A stretch of DNA of 64,000 nt, from assembly GCF_004114935.1 (NCBI RefSeq), contig NZ_CP022221.1, forward strand, positions 5,601,001 to 5,665,000, in the 5' to 3' direction. The DNA is from Bradyrhizobium zhanjiangense (lineage in GTDB: Bacteria; Pseudomonadota; Alphaproteobacteria; Rhizobiales; Xanthobacteraceae). The notes beneath the pieces were generated by a model. The model made no database searches. It saw nothing but the letters and a program-made list of their open reading frames with translations, and was not told where the DNA came from. Below, in pieces: positions 20,853 through 28,965 of this stretch. The translations under genes were made by a program, and so were the position numbers. Position 1 is the stretch's first letter. Every line of letters starts with the position of its first letter.

Positions 20853-21416
20853 CTACACCGCAACGGCGCCGCTGGTTCTGATCAGTTCGGCGCTGGAATG
20901 GATCGTAGCAAAATTCCCGATGACATTCACTACTGCACGCTTGTAGGCGGCGGCATCGCCGGTGCCCGGCTGCCGGCAGGCCACGGCGTCGGCGACCACC
21001 TCGTAGCGATGGCTGCGGTGAAACCCGTCCACGGCGGTGGCCAGGATGGTCTCGTCCAGGGAAAACCCGGCCAGCACGCAGCGCACATTGTGGATATTGG
21101 ACATGTAGTCCACAAACCGCGACGAGCTGTAGGCCGACGGCAGCGGATGCTCGAACGTCATTTCTCCCGGACGCGGCTTCGCCTCCCCGATCCAATCGGT
21201 CAGCCTGGATGCCGGATTGAACCAGGCCGCCTGCGCGATGCGCTTCAAATGCATCACCGGCCAGAGATTGCTGCGCCACAGCGTCAGCAGTTCCAGGCAG
21301 CGCTCGGTGGCGGCATCGCCGTCGAGGATGACGTGGCGGCGCCCAGGGGTCAGATATTCGACCTGGAGGTCCGCGCAGATCAGGATCGGCGGATCATCGT
21401 GGATGGAAACCGGCAT
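20853..21416 (-). CDS. Isochorismatase-fold hydrolase-like protein lacking the catalytic cysteine
   Basis: 187 aa, with the isochorismatase/cysteine-hydrolase alpha/beta fold. Asp16 (ICADLQ) and Lys58 (HLKR) fit the first two members of the usual Asp-Lys-Cys triad. In the third motif, AGFSLDETILATAVDG, the residue aligned with the nucleophilic Cys is Thr123. It is therefore unlikely to work as a nicotinamidase-type amidase; a hydrolysis not needing Cys (as in true isochorismatases) or a non-catalytic role is possible. It follows the second GNAT gene by 25 bases. Confidence 0.75.
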   Translation of the reverse strand: MPVSIHDDPPILICADLQVEYLTPGRRHVILDGDAATERCLELLTLWRSNLWPVMHLKRIAQAAWFNPASRLTDWIGEAKPRPGEMTFEHPLPSAYSSSRFVDYMSNIHNVRCVLAGFSLDETILATAVDGFHRSHRYEVVADAVACRQPGTGDAAAYKRAVVNVIGNFATIHSSAELIRTSGAVAV

Positions 21417-21441
21417 TGTCTTGCGCGCAGCTGCACCTGTT

Positions 21442-22062
21442 TCAACGGTCGGCGAGCGCGAGATCCCGCAGCGGCGAAGTCACCGCCCGCCCCGCCGAGG
21501 CATCCAGCACGCCCGGCCGGTCCCAATCGCCTTCGGGCCGGATGATCACATAGGGATCGCTGTCCAGCGTGATGGCGTCCGGCCCCGGCTCGATCTCCAG
21601 CAGCATCTCCGTGTAGGAGAAATCCGAGAAGGTGATCTTGCGGTTGTAGCCGAGCGGCTTGGCGCCGAAATGCGCCCAGAAATCGACCAGCCGGTCCTGC
21701 GCCTGGCCGTAGATCTTGCGGAAGCCCTTGCGCTTCACATAGTCGACGCTTGCCTGCACCAGCTTGAACGAGACGCGCGAGCGCCGGTACTGGTGACGCA
21801 CCGCAAGCCGCTCCACCTTGGCGAAATCGCCGAAGAAGCGCACCCGCAGGCAGCCCGCGGGCTCGTTGCCGACGAAGCCGATGAAATGCGCGGCGACCAT
21901 GTCGTTGCCGTCAAACTCCTCCTCGAACGGACAATCCTGCTCGGCGAGATAGACCGCAGAGCGGATCGCGGTGACCAACATCAGATCGCTGGGATCGCGC
22001 GCAAGACGGATGGTGATGGCGCGGGAGTCGGGCTTGGCGAGAGGAATTCTAGTACCGTGCAT
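21442..22062 (-). CDS. GNAT-fold acyltransferase-like protein (second of pair)
   Basis: 206 aa. The ATG at 22062 is fixed by a strong AAGGAG eight bases upstream; the frame continues open to 22170 without support. The N-terminal block RSAVYLAEQDCPFEEEFDGND and KVERLAVRHQYRRSRVSFKLV follow GNAT layout. The acetyl-CoA pyrophosphate loop (normally Q/R-x-x-G-x-G/A) reads RHQYRRSRVS, without the glycines, so acyl-CoA binding may be altered. The start overlaps the end of the first GNAT gene by 14 bases, indicating translational coupling. Substrate unknown. Confidence 0.75.
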   Translation of the reverse strand: MHGTRIPLAKPDSRAITIRLARDPSDLMLVTAIRSAVYLAEQDCPFEEEFDGNDMVAAHFIGFVGNEPAGCLRVRFFGDFAKVERLAVRHQYRRSRVSFKLVQASVDYVKRKGFRKIYGQAQDRLVDFWAHFGAKPLGYNRKITFSDFSYTEMLLEIEPGPDAITLDSDPYVIIRPEGDWDRPGVLDASAGRAVTSPLRDLALADR

Positions 22063-22660
22063 CTGCAAAACTCCTTGCTTGGATGATCGCACCCGGCATG
22101 CGCATCGGCTGGCGATGCCAGGGGCGCTCGTAGCACCAGAGGTCGGGTTGGAAGCTTGGGACAGGCACAAAGCCGGTCGCCTTCATGATGTCGCGTCCGG
22201 CCACAGTTGACGGCTGCGCATAGCAATCGGCACCGCGAAACCTTAGCTGTCGCAGATGAGCCGCGGCCTTGCCGAGACCGGCGATACCGCGCCCTGTCGT
22301 CGCGATCGCCCAGATGTAGATGGCCGCGACGTCGTCTTTTGCGGACGCGAGATAGCGCGTCTCGGGCGCGGTGAGGCAGATCTCGTCGAGCAGCAGCGCA
22401 TCGTGTCCGCGATCATTGAGGAACAGGAAGGCCATGCCGCCGAGCAGACGGCCCTTCCGGCTGAAAGTCAGGATGCTCTGAGGATCGAAGGTGAAATATC
22501 TTGCAAGCTCTGCTGAACCGATCTGCACGCCCGGCACCAGGCGATGCGCCATTTCCGAAAGCGCGGCGATTTCGGAAAATTGCGCGCAACGGACGTCCAC
22601 GTCCGGGCTCAGCGGCAGCGCGTCCAAATCATGCCTTGCGGCAAACGAGCCTCTTTCCAT
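22049..22660 (-). CDS. GNAT-like protein (first of pair)
   Basis: 203 aa, first gene of the minus-strand operon facing the LysR regulator. Its middle and C-terminal regions (LLGGMAFLFLNDRGHDALLLDEICL, then YIWAIATTGRGIAGLGKAA) resemble a GNAT core with an intact T-G-R-G-I-A cofactor loop, unlike its partner. The start is ATG at 22660. Only the general fold is suggested; the pair may act together as a heteromer. Confidence 0.65.
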   Translation of the reverse strand: MERGSFAARHDLDALPLSPDVDVRCAQFSEIAALSEMAHRLVPGVQIGSAELARYFTFDPQSILTFSRKGRLLGGMAFLFLNDRGHDALLLDEICLTAPETRYLASAKDDVAAIYIWAIATTGRGIAGLGKAAAHLRQLRFRGADCYAQPSTVAGRDIMKATGFVPVPSFQPDLWCYERPWHRQPMRMPGAIIQARSFADARY

Positions 22661-22698
22661 ACCGAGATCGCCCCTCTATCGTTTGCGACTTTCGTACC

Positions 22699-22722
22699 CC
22701 GCTATGAGGACGAGCTTAGCGG
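22699..22722. promoter_or_regulatory. Inverted repeat in divergent GNAT/LysR promoter
   Basis: CCGCTA (22699-22704) and TAGCGG (22717-22722), perfect inverted 6-mers 12 bases apart, in the 77-base gap between the divergent lysR gene and the GNAT operon. The position suits a LysR operator. There is no centred T-N11-A, so support is modest. Confidence 0.35.
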
Positions 22723-22737
22723 TTGGGGACCAAGAGT

Positions 22738-23778
22738 ATGCAGCAGTTATTGCACCGGGGTGCTGCGATGATGCAGCACCGTGAAGAAGTCCTGGGTGCG
22801 TCCTGGGACGATTTGAAGCTGTTTTTAGCGTGCGCAAAATATAAAAGTTTTCGCAACGCGGCCGAAGAGCTCGGCCTCACGTCCACCACCTTGATGCGCC
22901 GGATCGACCGGCTCGAAGAGAGCATCGGCTGCAAGCTGTTCCTGCGCGACCAGAGCGGACTCACGCTCAGCGACGAAGGCGCCGCGATGATCGCCGACGT
23001 CGCGCATATGGAGCGTCACGCCTTCAACGTCTTCCGTCGCGCCGCGCGTTCGTCGAACGACACCGCTGGCACCGTGCGCGTCGCGGTGACGGAAGGACCC
23101 GGCAATTTCTGGGTCCTGCCGCGGTTGATCGATTTCCAGAAGACCTATCGCAGGATCACGGTCGATCTGCGCTGCGCGATGGAGCAGGCCGACGTCGCGC
23201 GGCTTGAATCCGACATCGCGATCCAGCTCGAGCCACCGACCAATCCGGATCTGATCGTCGCCAAGCTGGGCCGGCTGCACATCTATCCGTTCGTCTCCAA
23301 GGAGTACGAGGACCTCTACGGCGTGCCGGCAACGCTCGCCGACCTCAAGAACCACCGCATCATCAAGCAGAGCGCGCCGCAGGTCGATGATGGCGCCTAC
23401 GCCCGCGTGCTCGGGCTGAAGTCGCTGGAAGGCGTCGTCGGGATCAAGACCAACTCCTCGGTCGGCGTGCTCTATGCCGTCGAGCGCGGCGCCGGCATCG
23501 GCTTCCTGCCGACGGTGTCGATCGCGCTCGGTGCGCCGCTCGTTGCCGTCGATCTTGGCGTCAGCCACCACGCCGATCTCTGGCTCACCTATCACAAGGA
23601 GTTCCGCACCTCCGAGCGGCACAAGATCGTGGTCGACTGGCTGAGGAAGATCTTCGATCCCAAGACCTATCCCTGCTTCCGCGACGAGTTCATCCATCCG
23701 AACGCGCTGGTGCCGATGATGACGGCCGCGCGCGAGGGTTTTGGGCTGACGGGCTATGCCGCGGCAACGCCGGCGTAA
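22738..23778 (+). CDS. LysR-family transcriptional regulator
   Basis: 346 aa from ATG 22738, with possible starts at TTG 22723 and ATG 22768; I choose 22738 because of GGGGACC upstream, with low certainty. The N-terminal winged helix-turn-helix is WDDLKLFLACAKYKSFRNAAEELGLTSTTLMRRIDRLEESIGCKLF, typical of LysR except for slightly unusual recognition residues. The effector domain follows (VRVAVTEGPGNFWVLPRLI). It is transcribed away from the two-GNAT operon and probably controls it. Confidence 0.9.
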   Translation: MQQLLHRGAAMMQHREEVLGASWDDLKLFLACAKYKSFRNAAEELGLTSTTLMRRIDRLEESIGCKLFLRDQSGLTLSDEGAAMIADVAHMERHAFNVFRRAARSSNDTAGTVRVAVTEGPGNFWVLPRLIDFQKTYRRITVDLRCAMEQADVARLESDIAIQLEPPTNPDLIVAKLGRLHIYPFVSKEYEDLYGVPATLADLKNHRIIKQSAPQVDDGAYARVLGLKSLEGVVGIKTNSSVGVLYAVERGAGIGFLPTVSIALGAPLVAVDLGVSHHADLWLTYHKEFRTSERHKIVVDWLRKIFDPKTYPCFRDEFIHPNALVPMMTAAREGFGLTGYAAATPA

Positions 23779-23786
23779 GTTTCAGC

Positions 23787-24965
23787 TCACCATTTGTATT
23801 CGAAGCCGACTGTGCCCTGGTGCGAGGTGAGCTCGTTGCGGAACTTGCCGTCGTAATTGACGTAGAGCCGCGCGACGCTGGTCAGGCTGAGCGAGGCCGA
23901 GGCGCCGGCATCCATGCCGTAGCGGCTCTCGCCGATGCCGGGGACGACGATGCTCTGGGTCCCCAGGCTGACCTGGACCGATCCGAGGTCCTGGTGGAAA
24001 TTGTCGACGAACTTGCCGTAGGCGGACAGGTCGAGGATTTTCTGGTCGATGATGAAGTAGCGACCGATCTCGGCCCCGATCATGACGCGCGCGCGCGACA
24101 GCGCCGTCGCGCCGACGTTGAGCGGATCAAGGCCGCCGGCCTCCTGGAACGCCGCGCTGGTGGCGCGCACATATTCCAGCGCGCCCTTGGGCACGATGCG
24201 CATCTGGTCCTTGGTCCAGTAATAGCTGATCTCGGTCAGCGCACCGTCGACCGCGGCGCGATAGCCCGCGTTCGCAACGCCGAAGCCGGTGTCGCGGCTG
24301 GAACGGACCTTGCCGAATCCGTGCACCACCGCAAAGGCCCAAGTCCAGGGCCCCTTGTCGATGGAGCCGTTGAGGCCGACCTGGGTCAGGTCGAGTGTCG
24401 CCGACTGGAGCGCCAGCGGCACGTCGATGTCGGTGTGGCTCTGGTCGACCGAAAAGCCGATATTGACGCCGGGTGCGAGCCGCGCGCCGATGCCGGCGAC
24501 ACCGCCAAAGGTCTTGCGCTTGTCGCCGAGGAAGTCTCCTTGCGCATCGGTGCGGACCGAGATGCCATAGCCCTCGAACCAGGTGCGGTAGCGCGGATCT
24601 TCGGTGCTCGCCGATGCGCCGCCGCCGCCGGGATTGGTCCGGGATGCCCGGTTGATGCCGCTCGATGCTTGGTTGCCGAGGCGCTCCAGGAAACCTGAGC
24701 CGAGATTGAGCGTGCTGTTGCCGGCCGACTGGTCGTAGTTGGTCGAGGTCGGCATCGGGACCGGGGTCGGAGACGGCGTGGGTGTCGGGGTCGGCGTGGG
24801 CGTCGGCGTCGGACTTTGCGCGAGGACGGGCGTCGCCGCCGACAGCGTCACGATGAGCGCAAACGTCATAAGGGCAAAGGTCGTCGCGACCGCTGCCGCG
24901 ACGCGGCGGACGCGGTTCAGCCCGATCGTCTGCCGTGTCCCTGGTGGCTGCGCGGTGCAGCGCAT
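23787..24965 (-). CDS. Outer-membrane beta-barrel protein (autotransporter-like) with Pro-Thr linker
   Basis: 392 aa from ATG 24965, with a long signal-like N-terminus (AAVATTFALMTFALIVTLSAATPVLAQ). Then a run of Pro-Thr/Pro-Ser dipeptides (about residues 50-75) coded by a hexamer-like tandem repeat at 24757-24812. A C-terminal autotransporter-type barrel (about 130-392) follows, of alternating hydrophobic strands and ending in GFEYKW, with the aromatic last residue typical of BAM substrates. No passenger domain is seen. An alternative start at 25025 extends the leader. Gene stop is 8 bases from the LysR stop, convergent. Confidence 0.75.
   Translation of the reverse strand: MRCTAQPPGTRQTIGLNRVRRVAAAVATTFALMTFALIVTLSAATPVLAQSPTPTPTPTPTPTPSPTPVPMPTSTNYDQSAGNSTLNLGSGFLERLGNQASSGINRASRTNPGGGGASASTEDPRYRTWFEGYGISVRTDAQGDFLGDKRKTFGGVAGIGARLAPGVNIGFSVDQSHTDIDVPLALQSATLDLTQVGLNGSIDKGPWTWAFAVVHGFGKVRSSRDTGFGVANAGYRAAVDGALTEISYYWTKDQMRIVPKGALEYVRATSAAFQEAGGLDPLNVGATALSRARVMIGAEIGRYFIIDQKILDLSAYGKFVDNFHQDLGSVQVSLGTQSIVVPGIGESRYGMDAGASASLSLTSVARLYVNYDGKFRNELTSHQGTVGFEYKW
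24757..24812. repeat. Six-base tandem repeat coding the Pro-Thr linker
   Basis: Imperfect repeats of GGCGTC/GGCGTG/GGGGTC, reading PTPTPTPTP on the minus strand. The six-base unit keeps the reading frame, so copy-number change would vary linker length rather than switch the gene off. Confidence 0.8.
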
Positions 24966-25345
24966 GACGACAAATCCCAAAGCAAATGGCGGCGCGCAAA
25001 AATGCAACAGGAGCGGCGCACGCATGAGGTGATTTGCGCCGAACTGTTACGGAGGGTCAACCAGCTGACGCCTCCCGACGGGGGGGATTGCTCCTGATTG
25101 TGGTTCCCCGGCCACAGGTCGAAAATTGCACTTGGGCGCGTCCGGTGCGATCTTGAAATTCGCGCCCTGCTTGCTAACGCGCGCTTTTCATGTTGCAATA
25201 TTAGCCACAATCGGAATTGGCCGCTCGGCTGTGCGTTTCGCGACATTAAGACTCAAGACTCGAACAGACTTCCGGAAGCCCGTTTGTGGCGTGGCACGCG
25301 AAAAAGCGGCCGCGTCTTTTTTCTATCTAGTGGAGGAGACTAGCG

Positions 25346-25552
25346 ATGCCGCAAAAGGGCACCGTCAAATGGTTCAACCCGACCAAGGGCTATGGGTTCA
25401 TCAAGCCGAACGGCGGCGACAAGGACGTGTTCGTCCACATCTCCGCCGTCGAGCGCGCCGGACTCTCGACCCTCAACGAGAACCAGGTGGTTGAATACGA
25501 CCTCGTGGAGAACCGCGGCAAATCATCCGCGGAGAACCTCAAGGTCTCCTGA
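25346..25552 (+). CDS. cspA: Cold-shock protein
   Basis: 68-aa single cold-shock domain that binds single-stranded RNA/DNA and relieves mRNA structure. Both RNA-binding motifs are intact: KGYGFIKP (RNP1) and VFVHIS (RNP2). The start ATG is set by GGAGGAGA seven bases upstream. The 380 bases from the outer-membrane gene start contain no other convincing gene and probably include a long leader, as expected for csp genes. A strong terminator follows. Confidence 0.96.
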   Translation: MPQKGTVKWFNPTKGYGFIKPNGGDKDVFVHISAVERAGLSTLNENQVVEYDLVENRGKSSAENLKVS

Positions 25553-25589
25553 TTTCTCTCAAAGCTACGCGCGAGAGATCATGACGTTG

Positions 25590-25617
25590 CCCCCGGCTCT
25601 GCCGGGGGATTTTGTTT
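25590..25617 (+). terminator. Rho-independent terminator after cspA
   Basis: Eight-base perfect stem CCCCCGGC / GCCGGGGG (25590-25597, 25601-25608) with a TCT loop, followed by ATTTTGTTT. It lies 38 bases after the cspA stop and 33 bases before the end of the convergent purN. Confidence 0.9.
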
Positions 25618-25640
25618 GGGAAGTCAAAAGCAACGTCGCT

Positions 25641-26297
25641 TCAGCTCACCACCGGCGAAACCAAAAAATTCTCCGACGGCCCGCTGCCCGCCGTCCTGCA
25701 CACCTCGCCCTCGATCCGGACCTTGCCGGCCGCGAGCAGCCGCAGCGCCTCGGGATAGATGCGGTGCTCGACTTCGAGGATGCGCTCCGAGAGCGTGTCC
25801 GACGTATCGTTGTCGCTGACGGGCACGGCGCCTTGCATCACGATCGGGCCGGCATCGGTCTCAGGGATCACGAAGTGCACCGTCGCACCGGACAGCTTGA
25901 CGCCGGCACGCAAGGCCTGGCCGTGCGGGTCGAGGCCCGGAAAGGACGGCAGCAGCGAGGGATGGATGTTGAGCATCCGTCCGTACCAGGCCTTGGTGAA
26001 CTCCGCCGTGAACAGGCGCATGAAGCCGCCCAGACAAATCAGCTCGATGCCGTGCCGGTCCAGCGCGGCCTGCAGCACCTTCTCGAAACCTGCGCGGTCC
26101 TTGCCGAACGGCTTGCTCTCGATCACCTCAGTTGTCACGCCGCTCGCCCTGGCCCGTTCGAGCCCGAGTGCATCGGCCTTGTTCGAGATGACCAGCGAAA
26201 TCTCTGCCGGAAAATCCGCGGCAGCCGCTGCCTTGATCAGCGCAGCCATGTTGGAGCCGCGGCCAGAGATCAGGATGGCGACGCGGCGCTTCATCAC
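25641..26297 (-). CDS. purN: Phosphoribosylglycinamide formyltransferase
   Basis: Third step of de novo purine synthesis: transfers formyl from 10-formyl-THF to GAR. 218 aa; the N-terminal [17 protein letters not shown], the [11 protein letters not shown] active-site region, and [18 protein letters not shown] with the catalytic His and [15 protein letters not shown] with the catalytic Asp are all intact. Its start overlaps purM by four bases (ATGA), so the two are coupled. No regulatory site seen. Confidence 0.97.
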   Translation of the reverse strand: MMKRRVAILISGRGSNMAALIKAAAAADFPAEISLVISNKADALGLERARASGVTTEVIESKPFGKDRAGFEKVLQAALDRHGIELICLGGFMRLFTAEFTKAWYGRMLNIHPSLLPSFPGLDPHGQALRAGVKLSGATVHFVIPETDAGPIVMQGAVPVSDNDTSDTLSERILEVEHRIYPEALRLLAAGKVRIEGEVCRTAGSGPSENFLVSPVVS

Positions 26298-27367
26298 AGC
26301 GCCAGGTCGAGGTGGCCGTTATAGACGACGCGATGCTCGCCTTCGGCCGGGATCACGGTGCCGAGCTGCGCCACGGTCTCGCCGGCATCGGTCAAGACCT
26401 TGACCACCTTGTCGACTTGGTCAGGCTCGATGATCGCGATCATGCCGATGCCGCAATTGAAGGTGCGCAGCATTTCCAGCTCGGCGATGCCGGCCTGCGC
26501 GGCCAGCCATTTGAACACCGGCAGCACCGGCAGCTGTGCAAGGTCGATGCCGACGCCGAGGTGCTTCGGCAGCACCCGCGGAATGTTGTCGGTGAAACCG
26601 CCGCCGGTGATGTGGGCGAGCCCCTTCACCGCGCCAGTCTCGCGGATCGCGCGCAGGCAGGATTTGACGTAGAGCCGCGTCGGCGTCAGCAGCGCGCCGC
26701 CCAGCGTCATCACCGGCGCGAAAGGCGCTTGCGCCTCGAAGCCGAGACCGGATTGTTCCACGATCTTGCGCACCAGCGAGAAGCCGTTGGAGTGCACGCC
26801 CGACGAGGCGAGCCCGATCACGGCGTCGCCCGCCGCGATGTCCTTGCGCGGCAGCAGCGTGCCGCGCTCGGCGGCGCCGACGGCAAAGCCGCCGAGATCG
26901 TAGTCGCCGTCCTTGTAGAGGCCGGGCATCTCGGCCGTTTCGCCGCCGATCAGGGCGCAGCCGGATTCGCGGCAGCCCTCCGCAACGCCGGCGACGATCG
27001 CGGCGGTAGCCTCGGGATCGAGCTTGCCGCAGGCAAAATAGTCCAGGAAGAACAGTGGCTCGGCGCCCTGGACCACGAGGTCGTTAACGCTCATGGCGAC
27101 GAGGTCGATGCCGATGCCGCCATGCAGGCCGGTCTCGATCGCGATCTTGACCTTGGTGCCGACGCCGTCGGTCGCGGCAACCAGCACGGGGTCCTTGAAA
27201 CCGGCCGCCTTGAGGTCGAACAGGCCGCCGAAACCGCCGATCTCGGCGTCGGCGCCCGGCCGTGCGGTGGCGCGCACCATCGGCTTGATCAGGTCGACGA
27301 GGCGGTTGCCGGCGTCGATATTGACGCCTGAATCGGCGTAAGTGAGGCCGTTTTTGCGGTCGGTCAT
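26294..27367 (-). CDS. purM: Phosphoribosylformylglycinamidine cyclo-ligase
   Basis: AIR synthetase of purine biosynthesis, 357 aa from ATG 27367; the frame upstream to 27421 is unsupported. Typical blocks: [18 protein letters not shown], the [10 protein letters not shown] nucleotide site, [24 protein letters not shown] and [11 protein letters not shown]. Forms the purMN operon with purN. Divergent from the phosphatidyltransferase-like gene at 27522. Confidence 0.98.
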   Translation of the reverse strand: MTDRKNGLTYADSGVNIDAGNRLVDLIKPMVRATARPGADAEIGGFGGLFDLKAAGFKDPVLVAATDGVGTKVKIAIETGLHGGIGIDLVAMSVNDLVVQGAEPLFFLDYFACGKLDPEATAAIVAGVAEGCRESGCALIGGETAEMPGLYKDGDYDLGGFAVGAAERGTLLPRKDIAAGDAVIGLASSGVHSNGFSLVRKIVEQSGLGFEAQAPFAPVMTLGGALLTPTRLYVKSCLRAIRETGAVKGLAHITGGGFTDNIPRVLPKHLGVGIDLAQLPVLPVFKWLAAQAGIAELEMLRTFNCGIGMIAIIEPDQVDKVVKVLTDAGETVAQLGTVIPAEGEHRVVYNGHLDLAL

Positions 27368-27521
27368 GCCCGATTTCCAGTGGGTTTGCGGCTGGTTACG
27401 TCGAATTCCGGGGACGCGCAATGGCTCGCATGGCGCCCCGCCCTATACTATGTAGATATCAACCGGTTCAGCCTCCGAGGGGGCCGGATCTGAGGTCAAT
27501 CCGGGTGCCGGGAAGCGCCGC

Positions 27522-28064
27522 GTGAGTATTCCGAACATCATTACTCTGGGCCGCATCATGCTGGTCCCGATCATCGTCTGGGCCATCGTGTCGAGCCAAA
27601 TGGAGGTGGCGTTCGCGGTCTTCCTGATCGCCGGTATCAGCGACGCCGTCGACGGCTTCCTGGCCAAGCGCTTCAACATGACGAGCGAGCTCGGCGCCCT
27701 GCTCGATCCGCTCGCCGACAAGGCGCTGCTGGTCTCGATCTACATGGCGCTCGGCATCTGGGGGGCGATTCCGCGCTGGATCGTCATCCTCGTGGTCTCG
27801 CGCGACATCATGATCGTCGCCGCCGTGATCGTATCCTGGCTGTTCGACCGGCCGGTCGAGATGAAGCCCTCGAAGGTGTCCAAGCTCAACACTGTGGCCC
27901 AAGTGGCGTTCGCGGCATTGGTGCTGGCCGCGCTTGCCTTCGGCTTCAAGCCGGCCCCCTATGATATGATCCTGATGGGCCTCGTCACGGTCTTCACGCT
28001 CTCGTCCGTGTCGCTCTATCTCGTCGAGTGGCTGCGGCACATGAGCACGATCGAGGCCAAATGA
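27522..28064 (+). CDS. CDP-alcohol phosphatidyltransferase family protein (PgsA-like)
   Basis: Integral inner-membrane enzyme, 180 aa, with GTG start at 27522 and several hydrophobic helices. The family signature D-G-x2-A-R-x8-G-x3-D-x3-D appears as DGFLAKRFNMTSELGALLDPLADK, with Lys where most members have Arg. Closest in appearance to CDP-diacylglycerol:glycerol-3-phosphate phosphatidyltransferase, but other CDP-alcohol transfers are possible. The hdaA gene follows 93 bases downstream, an arrangement common in alphaproteobacteria. Confidence 0.85.
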   Translation: MSIPNIITLGRIMLVPIIVWAIVSSQMEVAFAVFLIAGISDAVDGFLAKRFNMTSELGALLDPLADKALLVSIYMALGIWGAIPRWIVILVVSRDIMIVAAVIVSWLFDRPVEMKPSKVSKLNTVAQVAFAALVLAALAFGFKPAPYDMILMGLVTVFTLSSVSLYLVEWLRHMSTIEAK

Positions 28065-28157
28065 GTTGGGATGCGGCCCCGCAAAAGGCCAACTCCCGCT
28101 CGATCAAGTCGAATCTTTTCCAACGAGGCCGGCGCGCCGGCATGGAGCAAGGCAAGC

Positions 28158-28835
28158 GTGGCAGGCCGCGTTCATCCCCGACAATTGGCGTTTTCGCTTC
28201 CGCATGCGGAAAGCCTCAGTCGGGACAATTTCCTCGAGGGCCCCGCCAACGTGGCCGGCCTCGGCCTGATCGACGCCTGGCCGGAATGGCCGAACCGGAT
28301 CATGTGGCTGGCCGGCCCCGAAGGCAGCGGCAAGAGCCACCTCGCCGCGATCTGGGCCGAGGAGGCTGGCGCCCGCTCGACCACGGCCAATGCCCTGACC
28401 GCCGCAGCGGTCCCGGGCGCGCTCGCCACCGGGGTGCTAGTGGTCGAGGATGTCAAGGCGAAAGAATTTGACGAGCGTGCCCTCTTCCACCTGATGAACC
28501 TCGCCCGTGAGGATGGCGCCTACGTCCTCTTCACCGGACGCGAGGTCCCGGCATCGCTCGAGATCGAGCTTCGCGACCTGCGCTCGCGCCTGCGCGCCGT
28601 GCCGGTGGTCGCGCTGCTGCCGCCCGACGACCAGCTTTTCCGTGGCCTGATCGTCAAATTCTGCGCCGACCGCCAGCTCACGGTGGATGAGAGCGTGGTC
28701 AGCTACCTCGCCACCCGCCTGGAGCGGTCCTCGGCCGCCGCCCGGCGGGCTGTGGAATTGCTCGACAGCGAGGCCCTGCGGCTTGGGCGTCCCGTCACCC
28801 GGGCGCTGGCCGCCGAGCTGCTTCGGGATGTCTGA
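28158..28835 (+). CDS. hdaA: DnaA-related regulator HdaA
   Basis: Replication control protein that, with the beta clamp, promotes hydrolysis of DnaA-bound ATP. GTG at 28158 gives 225 aa, the normal size, and puts a clamp-binding motif (RQLAFSLP) within the first dozen residues; the frame upstream to 28071 has no such match. A Walker A GPEGSGKSHLA is followed by the VVEDVK Walker B-like strand; the C-terminal helical lid is short and the DNA-binding domain of DnaA is absent, as expected for Hda. Downstream of the CDP-alcohol transferase gene. Confidence 0.9.
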   Translation: MAGRVHPRQLAFSLPHAESLSRDNFLEGPANVAGLGLIDAWPEWPNRIMWLAGPEGSGKSHLAAIWAEEAGARSTTANALTAAAVPGALATGVLVVEDVKAKEFDERALFHLMNLAREDGAYVLFTGREVPASLEIELRDLRSRLRAVPVVALLPPDDQLFRGLIVKFCADRQLTVDESVVSYLATRLERSSAAARRAVELLDSEALRLGRPVTRALAAELLRDV

Positions 28836-28889
28836 CCGGACCCCGCTCGCCTCCGAGGCCGCTTGACGCGGCGGAGCGGCGGAACATCA

Positions 28890-28907
28890 ATGTCATCGAA
28901 ACGTCAT
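28890..28907 (+). promoter_or_regulatory. Pho-box-like site upstream of ppk1
   Basis: ATGTCAT, spacer CGAA, ACGTCAT: two 7-mers 4 bases apart matching CTGTCAT at 6 of 7 and 5 of 7. It lies 58 bases upstream of the ppk1 start, consistent with PhoB control of polyphosphate metabolism. Weaker than the site before the phosphodiesterase cluster. Confidence 0.5.
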
Positions 28908-28965
28908 CGCTCTAACACATGCTCCCGCCGGTTTTGCGCGTAAGTCGCAAATTGGGGTGAACTGG

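Noticed and set aside
25126..25494. Open frame through the cspA leader
   Set aside because: It overlaps cspA out of frame and has no independent support; the leader is more likely untranslated.
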